Part shown: piece by piece, positions 1 to 12,640 of the stretch | Position numbering within the stretch: the first letter of the stretch is position 1 | How the letters are laid out: each line of letters begins with the position of its first letter | Source of the DNA: Ancistrus triradiatus | Taxonomy: Eukaryota; Chordata; Actinopteri; Siluriformes; Loricariidae | Direction: 5' to 3' | Length of the DNA: 64,000 nt | Assembly: GCA_025084515.1 (NCBI GenBank) | Contig: JAJAGP010000419.1 | Coordinates: forward strand, 94,501 to 158,500 | The notes under the pieces: generated by a model | Told to the model about the DNA's origin: nothing | What the model saw: the letters and a program-made list of their open reading frames with translations, nothing else | Database searches by the model: none | Position numbers and translations under genes: made by a program

Positions 1-48
1 TTGGTTCATAGTCCAGTACCTTAACCACTAGGCTACCACAGACCCGTA
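1..48 (-). repeat. tRNA-derived SINE, 5' end, cut by window edge
   Basis: Minus-strand start of the same SINE seen elsewhere: the complement reads GTGGTAGCCTAGTGGTTAAG..., the tRNA-like A-box region. The remainder lies outside the window. Confidence 0.85.
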
Positions 49-194
49 TATTGATACGTGGCTGTAAATGTTCAGCATGTTTTAACGCATTAGCCATGTT
101 TTTCCTTCCACTAATTCAATTTTCACACCACTTCATTTTATTTGGGTCTGGCAGTCTTCTTCATTTTGTAGTAGCAATACATGCTCACCAGCCA

Positions 195-301
195 ACTTTA
201 TTATTTAAGCCTGTTCAACTGCTCTTTGGGGGAAAAAAAAAAACCTAAATCAGCCAATCACATGGCAGCAACTCAATGCATTTAGGCATGCAAGCTGAAT
301 C
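195..301 (+). mobile_element. Tc1-like family C, 5' terminal part
   Basis: Contains a decayed end (CTTTATTATTTAAGCCTGTT) and the subterminal AATCACATGGCAGCAACTCA typical of this family. It is separated from the rest of the element (845-1729) by a probable insertion. Confidence 0.7.
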
Positions 302-844
302 CCATTTCAGGAGCTGCATTTGAAGACCGATTACGTCATAGCGGCGAGCCTAGGCTGTCCCATTTTCATACGCGCCTGACAAATGCGGCCTTCTTTTCCC
401 TAATGACGAAGGATACATCTAATGTGCGTGTGAGGGGAACTTGGGGATATGGTGGGGTCATCGGAACGGTTGGCTGAGGAATATACATGATTTAAATGCA
501 AGGATAGCAAAATGTTAAAAAGCAAAAGCGTAACGTTTCTTTTTGTTTTGTTTTAGGGAGCAAGGGGACACCTTTATTAAAGTTCAATAATTGAAAAACC
601 ATAAACAACATAAAAACTAAGCGCAAAATTTCTGGCTCCATTTTTATAAAGCTTATAGCTGGTTTGTGATATGGTGCAGGCGAGAAAAGTGTTGTGACAG
701 AAGAGTGAGGGCGAGAACAGTGGTCCTGTGACAAAAACAGGAAATCCAAGGCAGAGTAGACCGTCTCATTTCGATTCAGCCTTCGCTGCGGTCTACGCAG
801 CCTTTGAAGGACACACCTTCATAGACCACGTCCTTAGAAAAAAG
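302..844. mobile_element. Probable MITE-like insertion inside the Tc1 family C copy
   Basis: This block interrupts the Tc1 sequence. Its ends show related inverted motifs (GCTGCATTTGAAGACCG near 313; complement of CGGTCTACGCAGCCTTTGAAG near 790). No transposase is visible. The boundaries and family are uncertain. Confidence 0.45.
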
Positions 845-1729
845 CAGCCCCTGACATGATCAAGTCGACCTGCTTAAGTTCAAACTGTGCATTAGAATGG
901 CGAACAAAGGTGCTTTAAGTGACTTTGAACGTGGCATGGTTGTTGGTGCGAGAAGAGCCAGAATGGCCACTCTTGCTGGAGCGGACTCAAACCAAACGCA
1001 ACAGCAACTCAAATAACCACTAGTTACAACCAAGGTATGCAGTGCATTTCCAAACGCACAACACGTCAAACCTTGAAGAAGATTCCCTGCAGCAGCAGAA
1101 GGCCACAACGGGTACCACTCCCATCAGCTAAAGACAAGTAACCGAGACCACAATTTGCACGAGCACACCAAAACTGGACAAAAGAAGGCTGGAAAAATTT
1201 TGCCTGGTCTGACAAGTCTTGATTTCTGCTGAAACATTTGGATGGTCAGATCCTGCCTTATGTCAATGGTTCAGGCTGCTGGTGGTGGTGTAATGGGTTT
1301 GGGTTCCGTAATACAAACTGAGCATCATTTAAACACCACAGCCTATCTAAACATTGTTGCTGACCATGTTCACCCCTTTACAACCACTGTGTTCCTTTAT
1401 ACCCCATGTCACAAAGCTCAAAAAATCTAAAACTGGTTTCTTGAACATGACAGCGAGTTCACTGAACTCAAATGCCCTTCACAGTCACCACATCGCAATC
1501 CAACAGGGCACCTTTGGGAAGTGTTGGATCAGGAGATTCACATCATAGATGTGGAACCAACAAATATGCAGCAACTACGTGACATCATGCCAATATGGAC
1601 CAAAACCTTTGAGGAATGTTTCCAGCACCTTCTTGAATCTATGCCTCAAACAATTAAAGCAGTTCTGATGGCAAAAGGGAGTCCAACCCGGTACTAGAAA
1701 GGTGTACCTAATAACGTGGCCGGTGAGTG
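845..1729 (+). pseudogene. Tc1-like transposase remnant, family C
   Basis: Plus-strand relics of a Tc1 transposase: GACTTTGAACGTGGCATGGT (helix-turn-helix region), then a degraded DDE catalytic domain, ending in the GGTGTACCTAATAACGTGGC 3' terminus. Multiple frameshifts and deletions (around 960-1010 and 1240) rule out function. Confidence 0.85.
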
Positions 1730-2412
1730 TACATACATGACTTCTGTATGCTGCATAACTTGCACTGGACTGAGCTGTGTATAGTTTTCTTAGTGTTTCT
1801 GCATGTCGTTGATCATTTTAAAGCAAAAGCCAGGTTAGATAGGTTCCAGTACTCTACCATCTGAGTAAAGTAGGTGTCTGTCAACTGTGTGGTCTGCGTA
1901 GACAGAAAAATGCTGCTGTACATTGTACTGGGTAATACACTGTAATGCACGCACATATATGTATGATACTGTGTGGGACCCAGGCTACGTCAAGAGGTCG
2001 CCTGTTGGACAACCACATTCAGAACATTCCAGTCGCTGCATCTTGTATTGCTCTCTCTCTACTCAGCAGCCTGGCAAGCTGAGCGCTGCTGAACCATGCA
2101 TCGTCAAACAGAGATCCTAGTGTCTACTGAATAAAGCAAGGGCCTTTCAGCGTGCGTATCTGATCAGGAAGAACGCTGCGTAATTCACATCTCCTGGTAC
2201 ACAATGTCAAAACACCAAAATCAACTTTAAGCGTCATCAACAGGGAATGTCTGAGGCTGAAAGCAGCTCTTTGAGAGGAAAAGACTGGAAGAGATGAAAA
2301 GAACCGGGCTTAATACAAAAAAAAAAAAAAAACACTCATGGCAGCATGCATCAACAAAAATATGCTTATGTCTTCAATCAGATGAGGTACAAGTAATGAG
2401 TCACACAGTGGA
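1730..2412. other. Intronic DNA without recognised feature
   Basis: AT-rich, with a poly-A run near 2319. No gene, repeat family or regulatory site recognised. Confidence 0.5.
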
Positions 2413-3971
2413 TACAGTGGGCCAAAAAGTATTTAGTCAGCCCCTGATTGTGCATGTTCTCCTACTTAGAAAGATGAGAGAGGTCTGTAATTTTCATCAT
2501 AGGTACACTTCAACTATGAGAGACAAAATGAGAAAAAAAATCCAGAAAATCACATTGTAGAATTTAATTGTAAATCATGGTGGAAAATAAGTATTAGGTC
2601 AGTAACAAAAGTTCAACTCAATACTTTGTAACATAACCTTTGTTGGAAATGACAGAGGTCAAATGTTTACCGTAAGTCTTCACCAGGTTGGCACACACTG
2701 TAGCTGGTATTTTGGCCCATTCCTCCATGCAGATCTCCTCTAGAGCAGTGATGTTTTGGGGCAACATGGACTTTTAACTCCCTCCACAAATTTTTCTATG
2801 GGGTTGAGGTCTAGAGACTGGCTAGGCCACTCCAGGACCTTGAAATGCTTTTTACGGAGCTACTCCTTCGTTGCCCGAGCGGTGTGTTTGGGATCAATGT
2901 CATGCTGGAAGACCCAGCCACGTTCCATCTTCAATGCTCTCATGATGAATGAAGGAGGGTTTTGGCTTAAAAATCTCACGATACATGGCCCCGTTCATTC
3001 TTCCCTTAACACGGAATCAGTCGTCCGGCCCCCTCTGCAAAAACAGCTTCCAAAGCATGATGTTTCCACCACCATGCTTCACAGTAGGTATGGTGTTCTT
3101 GGGATGCAACTCAGCATTCTTCTTCCTCCCAAACACGACGAGTTGAGTTTTTACCAAAAAAGTTCTATTTTGGTTTCATCTGACCATGATATTCTTCCAA
3201 TCCTCTTCTGGATCATCCATATGCTCTCTGGCAAACTTCAGATGAGCCTGGACATGTACTGGCTTAAGCAGGAGGACACGCCTGGCACTGCAGGATCTGA
3301 GTCCCTCTCGGCGTAGTGTGTTACTGATGGTAGCCTTTGTTACTTTGGTCCCAGCTCTCTGCAGGTCATTCATCAGGTCCCTCCGTTTAGTTCTGAGATT
3401 TTTGCTCACCGTTCTCATGATCATTTTGACACCACGAAATGAGATCTTGCGTGGGGCCCCAGATCGAGGGAGATTATCAATGGTCTTGTATGTCTTCCAT
3501 TTTCTTATAATTGCTCCCACAGTTGATTTATTCACACCAACCTGCTTGCCTACTGTAGATTCACTCTTCCCAGCCTGGTGCAGGTCTACAATTTTCTTCC
3601 TGGTTTCCTCTTTGGTCTTGGCCATGGCTGAGTTTGGAGTCTGACTGTTTGAGGCTGTGGACATGTGTCTTCTATACAGATAACGAGGTCAAACAGGTGC
3701 CATTAATAGAGGACAGAAGAGCTTCTTGAAGAAGTTACAGGTCTGAGAGCCAGAAATCCTGCTTGTTTGTGGGTGACCAAATACTTATTTTCCACCATGA
3801 TTTATAATTAAATTCTTTAAAAATCCTACAATGTGATTTCCTGGATTTTTTTCCTCATTTTGTATCTCATAGTTGAAGTGAACCTATGGTGAAAATTACA
3901 GACACCTCTCATCTTTAAGTAGAAGAACTTGCCCAATCAGTGGCTGACTAAAAACTTTTTGCCCCACTGTA
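2413..3971 (-). mobile_element. Tc1-like DNA transposon, family B, near full length
   Basis: Both ends carry the inverted repeat CAGTGGGGCAAAAAGTATTT, with some mismatches, flanked by TA dinucleotides (2413-2414 and 3970-3971), the Tc1 target duplication. Each terminal repeat continues for about 200 bp. The transposase lies on the minus strand between them. Confidence 0.93.
2617..3625 (-). pseudogene. Tc1-like transposase, family B, broken
   Basis: The N-terminal 150 or so residues are open from MAKTKEETRKKIVDLHQAGK. They form the paired-like HTH (KSESTVGKQVGVNKSTVGAI...), the GAPRKIS linker and a second HTH (TKVTKATISNTLRREG). The frame breaks near 3176 just after DDPEEDWKNIM; the DDE domain continues only as shifted fragments to the usual SNKG end near 2640. 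A functional Tc1 transposase is about 340 residues, so this is inactive. Confidence 0.92.
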
Positions 3972-3991
3972 GATAAAGGCCTGTGTCTGCG

Positions 3992-4535
3992 AGTGTGCTT
4001 ACATGCACTTTAATAATCCGATAAATGCAAAAATCAGATTTTGTCAGTAATCTGATCAACACGTATACATTCCCTGGAGTAATCAGATAATGGGAAACCT
4101 CCGGGTTTACATGACTAGTAATCGGATTTCTATGTTGCAGCCAGCTAATAATCTCATAGAAATATATGACAAACTTTAATATTAAATCATGAAATTATTC
4201 ATTTTCTCAAACATACACTGTGTTCAGTATCCACAAAGTGCTCGAAACTGATCTGCTGGCATGTTTAATTCCAAGGTTGAAATATCCATTGAGGGGAAAT
4301 ACACGGACCTGGCAACCATGGGGTAGGCTCAAGCACATACAGACAGAAAACACAGATTATACTCGACTAACTGGTATAAATGCTACGAGTAACCCCGATT
4401 ACTGGAGTAATATCCAGCTCTCTATCGGATTTCTAGATGGGAGTATGCTATATACATGACCACTTGAATAATCAGACAACTGCAGAAATCCGACTACGAT
4501 CAGAATAAGTTCATGTAAACGCACTCACTGGCTGG
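3992..4535. repeat. MITE with GTTTACATG-type inverted ends
   Basis: The left end reads GAGTGTGCTTACATGCACTT and the right end is the complement of GAGTGCGTTTACATGAACTT. The interior is rich in repeated AATCXGAT/ATCGGATT motifs in both orientations. About 540 bp with no coding capacity, typical of a non-autonomous DNA transposon. Confidence 0.7.
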
Positions 4536-4870
4536 TGTTCAAGACACATTCAAGACCAAAGTTTGTTACATCACTGCAGAAAACAACAGCTGGTTGTGCT
4601 GCTTCTTACATAGTAGCAGGTGACGCACATCAAATGGCAAAACAAAATATGAACCCTGGGCAGCTCTGACCTGCCAACGAGAGAGAAACGAGGAAGGGAA
4701 ACACATACCAAAACAAGGGGGAAAACCTTGCCTAGCACAAACAGAAAAGCAACCAACAACAGGATTCAGATCTCTACTGCTGATTCTCAACTCAAACAGG
4801 AGTAGTTACTCACAGGCTATTTGCTGCACGCATTAAGAGAAGATATGGGAGCACAGAAATGTGAAGTGTG

Positions 4871-6417
4871 TACAGTGGTGCTTGAAAGTTTGTGAACCCT
4901 TCAGAATTTTCAATATTTCTGCATAAATATGACCCAAAACATCATCAGATTTTCACACAAGTCATAAAAGTAGATAAAGAGAGCCCCGTTAAACAAATGA
5001 GACAAATATTATACTTGGTCATTTATTTATTGAGGAAAATTATGCAATATTACATATTAATGAGTGGCAAAAGTATGTGAACCTTTGCTTTCAGTATCTG
5101 CTGTGGATTCCCCCCCCCTATTGCAGCAATAACTGTAACTAAATGTAGCTGTTGATCAGTCCTGCACACTGGCTTGGAGAAATTTTAGCCCATTCCTCCG
5201 TACAGAACAGCTTCAGCTCTGGGATGTTGGTGGGTTTCCTCACATTAGCTGCTCACTTCAGGTCCTTCCACAACATTTCCATTGGATTAGGGTCAGGACT
5301 TTGGCTTGGCCATTCCAAAACATGACGTTTATTCTTCTTTAACCATTCTTTGGAAGAACGACTTGTGTGCTTAGGGTCGTTGTCTTGCTGCATGACCCAC
5401 CTTCTCTTGAGATTCAGTTCATGGACAGATGTCCTGACATTTCCTTTAAAATTATCTGATATAATTCAGAATTCATTGTTCCATCAATGATGGCAAGCCG
5501 TCCTGGCCCAGATGCAGCAAAACAGGCCCAAACCATGATACTACCACCACCATGTTTCACAGATGGGATAAGGTTCTTATGCTGGAATGCAGTGTTTTCC
5601 TTTCTCCAAACGAAACGTTTTTCTTTTAAACCAAAAAGTTCTATTTTGGGCTCATCCATCCACAAAACATTCTTCCAATAGCCTTCTGGCTCGTCCACGT
5701 GATCTTTAGCAAACTGCAGATGAGCAGCAATGTTCTTTTTGGAGAGCAGTGGCTTTCTCCTTGCAACCCTGCCATGCACACCATTGTTGTTCAGTTGTTT
5801 TTCTGATGGTGGACTCATGACCATTAACATTAACCAATGTGAGAAAGATCTTCAGTTGCTTAGAAGTTACCCTGGGGTCCTTTGTGACCTTGCCAACTAT
5901 TACACGCCTTGCTCTTGGAGTGATCTTTGTTGGTCAACCACTCCTGGGGAGGGTAACAATGGTCTTGAATTTCCTCCATTTGTACACAATCTGTCTGACT
6001 GTCGATGGGTGGAGTCCAAACTCTTTGGAGATGGTTTTGTAACCTTTTCCAGCCTGATGAGCATCAACAACTCTTTTTCTGAAGTCCTCAGAAATCTCCT
6101 TTGTTCGTTCCATGATACACTTCCACAAACATGTGTTGTGAAGAGCAGACTTTGACAGATCTCTGTTCTTTACATAAAACAGGGTGTCCACTCACACCTG
6201 ATTGTCATCCCATTGATTGAAAACACCTGACTAATTTCACCTTCAAATTAACTGCTAATCCTACACTAATATGTGATATTGCATTTTCCTCAATAAATAA
6301 AAGACCAAGTATAATATTTTTGTTTCAGTTGTTTAACTGGGTTTTCTTTATCTACTTTTAGGACTTATGATAAAAATCTGACAATGTTTTAAGCCATATT
6401 TATGCAGAACCACTATA
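4871..6417 (-). mobile_element. Tc1-like DNA transposon, family A
   Basis: The left terminus is TACAGTGGTGCTTGAAAGTT followed by about 200 bp of subterminal repeat. The right terminus is shortened (CACTATA at 6411-6417, lacking the inner CTTTCAAGC part). TA flanks at both ends. Confidence 0.9.
5060..6113 (-). pseudogene. Tc1-like transposase, family A, broken
   Basis: Starts MERTKEISEDFRKRVVDAHQ with an HTH (YKTISKEFGLHPSTVRQIVY) and is frameshifted around 5830-5935. It resumes in the DDE region with NVLWMDEPKIELFG (first catalytic Asp) and SIMVWACFAASGPGRLAI, then breaks again near 5414. About 350 residues when intact, so this copy is dead. Confidence 0.9.
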
Positions 6418-8576
6418 CAATAAAGGTGTTTTTCCATTATGTTTTATCTAGATGTTAGATATGTTAGTGCATAGCTGAACATGGCTGTGAGTATATAATG
6501 ACCGTCTGCTGAACAGTCTGCGCTCTGGCTGGGAGATGGTGAGGTTTATTAGGGGAGGAAGCTCTCCAGTAAATAGCTGCTTATATACACATACAATGAG
6601 GCCCTTTCAGTACTGAAGCCAAATCAGCCATCGAGCCAAGGACCCTCCACTCAAACGCTGGCTGATCTTTTTCACTCTCGCTCTCTCTCTCTCTCACACG
6701 AATTGTATTAATGCAACACCAACACCTAACCCTAACCTCAGTAACCAAATGGAAAAGTGTTGGATGTTTTGGTTTTTCAAATACAAGATTCAGTTTTTGA
6801 AAAACAAAACATGTAAAGTTGTGGAGAACAGTGAAATGTCCTCACAAGAGCCAAAACCCTTCTGGGTACACACATACCCCTCACTATTCTCTTTGTATTC
6901 AACAAGAACGTTAGATCGGATAACTAATGCAGAAGTTTGTTTTTTACCGTTCATTACAACTAGCCCAACATAATTATACATATCACAGCTCTCAGATATA
7001 CAGGACATTCTTAATCGTCATTTTACTGTGATAAAGTAAGCAAGGTTATACACATACACCCGCTGGAATTTAAAAGCCAAGAAAGCTGATCCAGCAATTG
7101 CCAGGAGTAGAGTCTTCCTAGTATGTTAAACCATGTTGTTGAGACATATACACAATATTTCTGTGTTTGATTACAGATTTCTGATAAGTCCATGTTTCCA
7201 CTACATATCTGAGAGTAACGAAATGTCAATCCTCTTTGTGTCTTGTACATATTGCAGTTTTTGACAACAAAGTTGACTTTGAGTTATTGATATAATATTA
7301 TATTATTGTCGCTTCTTCAGAACTTTATTCAATATCATGAAATCGCAAAACTCTGCAAGGAGCTGTTCATTTGAAATGATGGAGACTGAAAGTGGAGACG
7401 TCCAAGGGAGAGGGAGAAAGATAGATTAACTACAGTTAGTATAAGGTTTTCACAGAGCAAAAAAGCAACGTACAGCCGTTGCACACCAGCACACTTCGTG
7501 ACTCCGAGGACTGTGCATTTCATCATCATGCCACATTTTGGCAGTACTAGATTAAATTAAAGCCACAACAGAGATCACAGAAAGCCACCATAGGTCACAT
7601 GTGGCTTTACATTTATACATAGAAAGGCAGACTGTCTCAATGTAATCAAAGGAATGCTTACAGCCAAGTTAACTTGGCTAACATTATGGCCAAGCATGAT
7701 AGGTGGAAAAAAACAAAACGCAAAATTAAGTGTTCAAAGCCAGGCTGCAATCCTTGTGGGTAAAGACGCCATATGTACCAATGGGTGTAAATAAATCATT
7801 CAAAAAGTTTGTTTTGCATCATAGTTTATTTGTATTTATTCACATTTGTAATATTTTCTAAATTCAGTATCATGTCATGCTCACAGGCCATGCGGTCAGT
7901 TTGCCGGCTGCTGCAAGAACCCTAGAGGAAACACCAAGTCTTCTTATATATTATATGATGGAATAATATATACTCACTTAAAAAAAGGCTAGTCATAGAA
8001 AATCTTCTGGCATAGGTAGCAGAAGAATGTCTAATTAGATGGCTTATAATTTCAGGGAAACTTCAGTCTGTTCTCCTAAGCTGAGAGCTAAACCTCTCTT
8101 TGGTTAGGATTTGTATCATGTTCTGGATTTCATGTCCAACAGGGTTTACTCTTAATTCTCCATTATGCACTCGTTTCTGTGAGAGTTTCTGAAAAAAGTA
8201 CATTTCTGCATGTAATGGCTGAGCACATCAGTACAAGCTGATCCATAAGATGGAGGTATGCTGCACCTTAAACATACAGATAAACCACAATAGAAATAAA
8301 GACACCAGGACATAAAGGGAAGCAATTCTGACTCTTAAAGAGTCTGGATTTAAGGCTCTCGCTCTCTCTCTCTCACACACTGCTAGCAGTTTTGATACTT
8401 CAGTGGCATGCCTGACTGCTAAATGCAGAGCAGCAGGTTTTACAGGTTTCCCCAAGTGGCCCAAGCCGTTTGAAAAGACCTATGGCACTTAATGTAATAA
8501 TTTATTACACCAAAAATAGAATATTATTCATACAACACAAATTATTGCCATGCAGGGTTCAGACTGAGTGATCTGT
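6418..8576. other. Intronic DNA without recognised feature
   Basis: AT-rich. Short CT-rich runs at about 6672-6696 and 8357-8377. No exon, transposase or SINE seen. Confidence 0.5.
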
Positions 8577-8689
8577 TTGTTTATTTAACGCTGCTCTTCA
8601 GCATCCAAGGCTGTTCAACGACAGAAACAAGGTTACATCAACACTCAAGGTTATATAGAAACCAGTCATATATACATACATCTCATCGA
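8577..8689 (+). repeat. Dispersed repeat (GTTTATTTAACGCTG...AAGGTTACATCAA)
   Basis: Related to 9450-9545 and 59112-59220, sharing TTTATTTAACG, CAGCATC and AAGGTTACATCAA motifs in the same order. Nature unknown. Confidence 0.5.
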
Positions 8690-9330
8690 TGATTCGTTCC
8701 AGAAGGCTCCTCAAGTACCAGCAACGACAAGCATCAAGCAATTTTTCCCATAAGCAATAAAGTAAATTGAATGAATCCGCTCCAGACGCCCAGAAAACCC
8801 ACACTGCGTAAGGCGTTATATGCATTAATGGAGTTGTATTGTACAGGTGCTCCCTTTTTTACGACGGGGTTACATTCACAAAAATCCATCATAAGTTAAA
8901 CGCATCATGAACCGATGTGTTTAATATATTCTATACTGTATCATAGCAGAGCCTATTACACATTAGCACTTACATTAACCTACACAAAGCTTCTTTTATA
9001 ATAGAGCTGAAAATAAAATGTAATTTAGTGAGTAATGGAGAAAGTGAAAAGTGAAAGTAAAACACTTACTCTATTGGTGAACTCAGGGCGCCAGCTGCTA
9101 ATGCTAACTGCTCTGGACCCATGAGGACTTGCTTGCACTAAGAATACAGTACTGTAGATATAAAAATAAAGAAAAGCAACAAACACAGCAGAGCTCTTCA
9201 CTGAGGGCTGTAGTGAATCTGAATCACTGTGTACTGGATTGTGAATCATGAATCGAGAATCGACTTCCGGCTTAAACAAGTCACATGGCTCGTCTCATAC
9301 AAGTGTAAGCGAGTGCGCCGGGTACAGAAG
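8690..9330 (+). repeat. MITE-like repeat R1, copy 1 (inverted relative to 17660-18215)
   Basis: Begins near ATTCGTTCCAGAAGGCT, contains AATGGAGTTGTATTGTACAG and ATCATGAACCGATG, then CTCTATTGGTGAACTCAGGG. The reverse complement of 17660-18215 follows the same order. No coding capacity. Confidence 0.75.
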
Positions 9331-9449
9331 TAAAAAACGAAGATCAGCTTTTCTAGCCAACACTAGTAGAGAACTGAATTAGACGGAGTACAAGGTGGTC
9401 GAGATACAAGTACACTCAAATTGGGGCAAATTTAGCATAATCAGTTAAC

Positions 9450-9545
9450 GTTTGTTTGTTTATCTAATGTTGCCAGCAGCATCAGTGGCCATTTCAGTGA
9501 CACACACACAAGGTTACATCAAGGCTAGTCATGTATACACACACT
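9450..9545 (+). repeat. Dispersed repeat (CAGCATCAGTGGCCATTTCAG)
   Basis: Near-identical core in 59112-59220, including ACACACAAGGTTACATCAAG and CTAGTCATGT. Confidence 0.65.
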
Positions 9546-9574
9546 CAATTCAATGCCAATTTAGGATATAATTT

Positions 9575-9905
9575 AGGATGTCAATCAATTAACCTAACGT
9601 ACGTCATTGGACTGTGGGAGGAAACCAGGGTACCCGGAGTAAACCCACGCAGACGCGGGGAGAACATGCAGACTCCACACAGAAAGGACCTTGGGATTGA
9701 ACCTAGGACCGTCTTGATGTATATATGTATATCTTGAGGCGGCGGTTCTACTGACTGAGCCACCATGCCATCCCTATAAGTTACCGTAGTGTGCATCTTT
9801 GGGCTGGAGCACCCAGAGTAAACCCACACAGACATGGAGAGAACATGAAGATTCCACACAGAAGAAACCCAGGCTACTCCACCCTGGTATCAAACCCCGG
9901 ACGTT
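9575..9905. repeat. Common fish interspersed repeat, two partial tandem copies
   Basis: Contains GGACTGTGGGAGGAAACCAG, AACCCACGCAGACGCGGGGA and AACATGCAGACTCCACACAG, a motif set very frequent in fish genomes. A second, more diverged copy starts near 9800 (AGTAAACCCACACAGACATG). Relatives lie at 46850-46960, 52300-52510 and 53275-53525. Confidence 0.7.
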
Positions 9906-10060
9906 CTTGCTGTGAAGTGACGTGCTACCCTCCGAGTCAGAGTACATCTGCTATCTACGCTTTGGATTAAGAGAGTCTCTACACTAGGCCGGTTTCTGTA
10001 CCATCCCATGGTGCCCTGCCATCCTGTGTTCTCTGGGCTAGGTGCCAGACACCAAACCTC

Positions 10061-11093
10061 ACTATCCTTACAGAACAACAGAGTAAAACTAATTCAATTA
10101 ACGCAATTCTTTTTAAAATTCAACTCCTGTCAAACAGCAATTAATCAGCTGTTGGCAAACACATGAAACTAGTCACAGCTACACTACTGTATATCCCAAT
10201 CTGAGAGAGAGAAGAAAAAACACGGGAAAAGAAGTGGAATTCTCTGTGGGCGAGCAGAGGAAAGAGACAAAGTCTCAAGTCTGCTGGTCCTGCAAAGAGT
10301 GGAATCATAATTAACATGAGCTTATTTCAGCTTTAAAGCTATTTAAAGCTTCTCTTTAATAGCTACCAGATGGCACCACAGACCTGAGTGAGTGTTTGTG
10401 TATATGGATGACCCATATGATTAAGCGTGCGTTGTTACTTGTAGCTTGGCTCATTTGGTCCAGATCAGACCAGAAAATGATACATTGTCACATCTTAGTC
10501 CCGGTTCGCTTAGCATTCACACTGGCATTATAATCATTGCACCAAAATATACAAACAAAAGTCATACGAATAAGGTCGCATACTGATTGGACAGCATTTA
10601 AGGCTTTTCGCGACTGAACTTCCACATCAACGCTGTGTGCTGTGACAAAGAACACAGAGCTCCTGCAATTTAATTCCCATGTTTTGCATGCACAAGTACA
10701 AATGGTGCAAGGAGACAGTGGTTTGAACCCTGTACCAACAACAGGTATGCTTCAGTATTCTGTCCTTTGGAATCAAAGAATCGAGCACAGTTCTGTTACA
10801 TAACCAGAATTACAGTTGTTTATAAACTACTATATCAAGCTATATACATTTTTTTAAACACCATGTTTTTAAGGGTCGCTTCTTGAAATGGCACCGCCTG
10901 TGTTTGGTTTGTTTCCATCAACTAAACTGCACTGAAGTTCATTTGGAAGTTTATAAGGTGCACACCAAAATTCGGACAGCAATGTTCATCCTAGCTCAAA
11001 TGAACCACACTAACGAAGCAATCTCACTAGGGTTTGTTTGAATCAAACCCAATTTTGCCAGGTGTTAACACGTCCTTAGATCACACCATGGGT
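10061..11093. other. Intronic DNA, possible decayed MITE at about 10430-11060
   Basis: The segment with CATTTGGTCCAGATCAGACC and later TTCATTTGGAAGTTTATAAG and CTCAAATGAACCACACTAAC resembles fish MITEs with 'GGTTCGCTT' cores. No clear terminal repeats were verified; the rest is anonymous. Confidence 0.35.
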
Positions 11094-11668
11094 TACCGTA
11101 TTTTCCGGGTTATAAAGCGCACCGGGTTATAAGACGCAATATCAATGATCGACTGCTAACGGGTATATTTTCATACAGAAAACGCACCGGGTTATAAGGC
11201 GCATTAAGTGAAACAAAACTCTTAAGTTCCGTCGGAAGCTCAGTTTGGTCTTTACCTGGCGCAGGGGGTCTTCTTGCTTCCTCCACTTCTGTATCATTGA
11301 TTCGTTAATGTTGAATTCTCTCGCAGCTGCTCTATGTCCATGTTGTACTGCGTGACTGATAGTGTTGAGTTTGAAATCCGCTTCGAAAATAAATGAATGA
11401 ATGCACACATCGTAATGGTGAAGCACAGATCGTATTACTCCGCTATGCTGCGCACTACGGTTGCCGTAAGCTTCGTAACTTACCAAGGCCGTGCTAAAAC
11501 ATTTTGACAGATTTATGAGCGCCGTGTACCATCTACAATCGTTTCTAGGTCAGAAGGCTCAACCAGAATTAATTCATACATTAGACGCACGGCATTTAAA
11601 GGTGCACTGTCGATTTTTGAGAAAATTAAAGGATTTTAAGTGTGCCTTATGGTCCGAAAAATACGGTA
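11094..11668 (-). mobile_element. Pogo-type MITE with HTH mini-ORF, copy 1
   Basis: Ends TACCGTATTTTCCGGGTTAT and the complement of TACCGTATTTTTCGGACCAT, flanked by TA. The minus-strand ORF 11142-11486 contains AVQHGHRAAAREFNINESMI and QKWRKQEDPLRQVKTKLSF, a Brinker/pogo-like helix-turn-helix. There is no DDE catalytic domain. In this copy the usual stop after KLSF is mutated, extending the frame. Confidence 0.82.
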
Positions 11669-11924
11669 AATTCAGCAATGGTAACCTGATTAATAGAAGC
11701 TGCATTGTCCTGATGTGACCCTGTGTGCTGCATGCCATCCCAATCAAACTGTTAAACAATCATGTTAACTCGTGTACGATGTTTATGCTCACTGACTAAC
11801 TCCAGATCACTTTTAGGATCCAAAAAGTATCCCTATCCCAATCCCTGAGACATTACTGCAATGAAGCACCATATCATTAATACTGTGCACACAGGAGACT
11901 TCTGGTTAAATTTTACGCCTGGTA

Positions 11925-12035
11925 AATACCGGTACACCTCGGTTTACGATGGGGACACGTTCCGACAAATCCATCCTAAGTTGAATTTATCGTAAACCAA
12001 GGAGTTTAATATGTACTGTATCAGGGTTGTGCAAT
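11925..12035 (+). repeat. Fragment of a 'CCTCGGTTTACGATG' MITE-like repeat
   Basis: GGTACACCTCGGTTTACGAT then ATCCATCCTAAGTTGAATTT and AACCAAGGAGTTTAATATGT. The layout matches the inner part of repeat R1 (8830-8940) but is diverged. Confidence 0.5.
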
Positions 12036-12154
12036 TAAGCATATTTTTATTGTTATTGTGATATGAGTTTTCGCGATAAACACGTCAGAAGAGACGCGAA
12101 AAGGCTTCTGAAAGTTATAACTGCAAACTAATTGCATTACCCATGTGCAGCAAC

Positions 12155-12640
12155 AGAGCTTTAAGTTATAAGAAGTATTTTGTAATCAATGCAGAATTTG
12201 ACTGGTAACCAGAGCAGTGATGATAGAACAGGAGTGATATGATCAAATTTTATAGTTCGAGTTAGCACTCTGGCGGCTGCATTCTGAACTAACTGAAGTT
12301 TATTTATAGATTTACTAGAGCATCCAGTAAGTAAGGCGTTAGAGTAATCCAACCTTGAGGTTATAAACGCATGAACCAGTTTCTCTGCATCATTAAAAAA
12401 AGAGGACATTTCCAAGTTTAGCGATATTACGTAATTGAAAGAAAGCAATTCGAGTGATGCTGCTAATGTGTGCATCAAAGGAGAGATCTGAATCAAATGT
12501 GACCCCTAAGTTTTTTAACGAAACCAAAGAAAGGCACAAAGGTATGTGATTACCCAATCTCATGTGTACAACCATGAAGTGTGCTGTGCTGTGCGAGCGC
12601 GTATCGTGATGACGAAAGCATGCCGGAGTGTGATTCACAC
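12155..12640 (-). pseudogene. Non-LTR retrotransposon fragment (RT C-terminal region)
   Basis: The minus strand encodes LGVTFDSDLSFDAHISSITR followed, after a frameshift, by KLVHAFITSRLDYSNALLTG, VQNAAARVLTRT and HITPVLSSLLWLPVKFCIDY. This is the post-RT region of L2/CR1/Rex-type LINEs. Both ends are truncated. It is homologous to 55285-55560. Confidence 0.88.

Noticed and set aside
2756..3644. Plus-strand frames of 186 and 108 codons
   Set aside because: They are antisense shadows of the family B transposase on the minus strand; the known HTH and DDE motifs read on the other strand.
6718..6740. Telomere-like CTAACCCTAACC
   Set aside because: Only two units; no extended (TTAGGG)n array.
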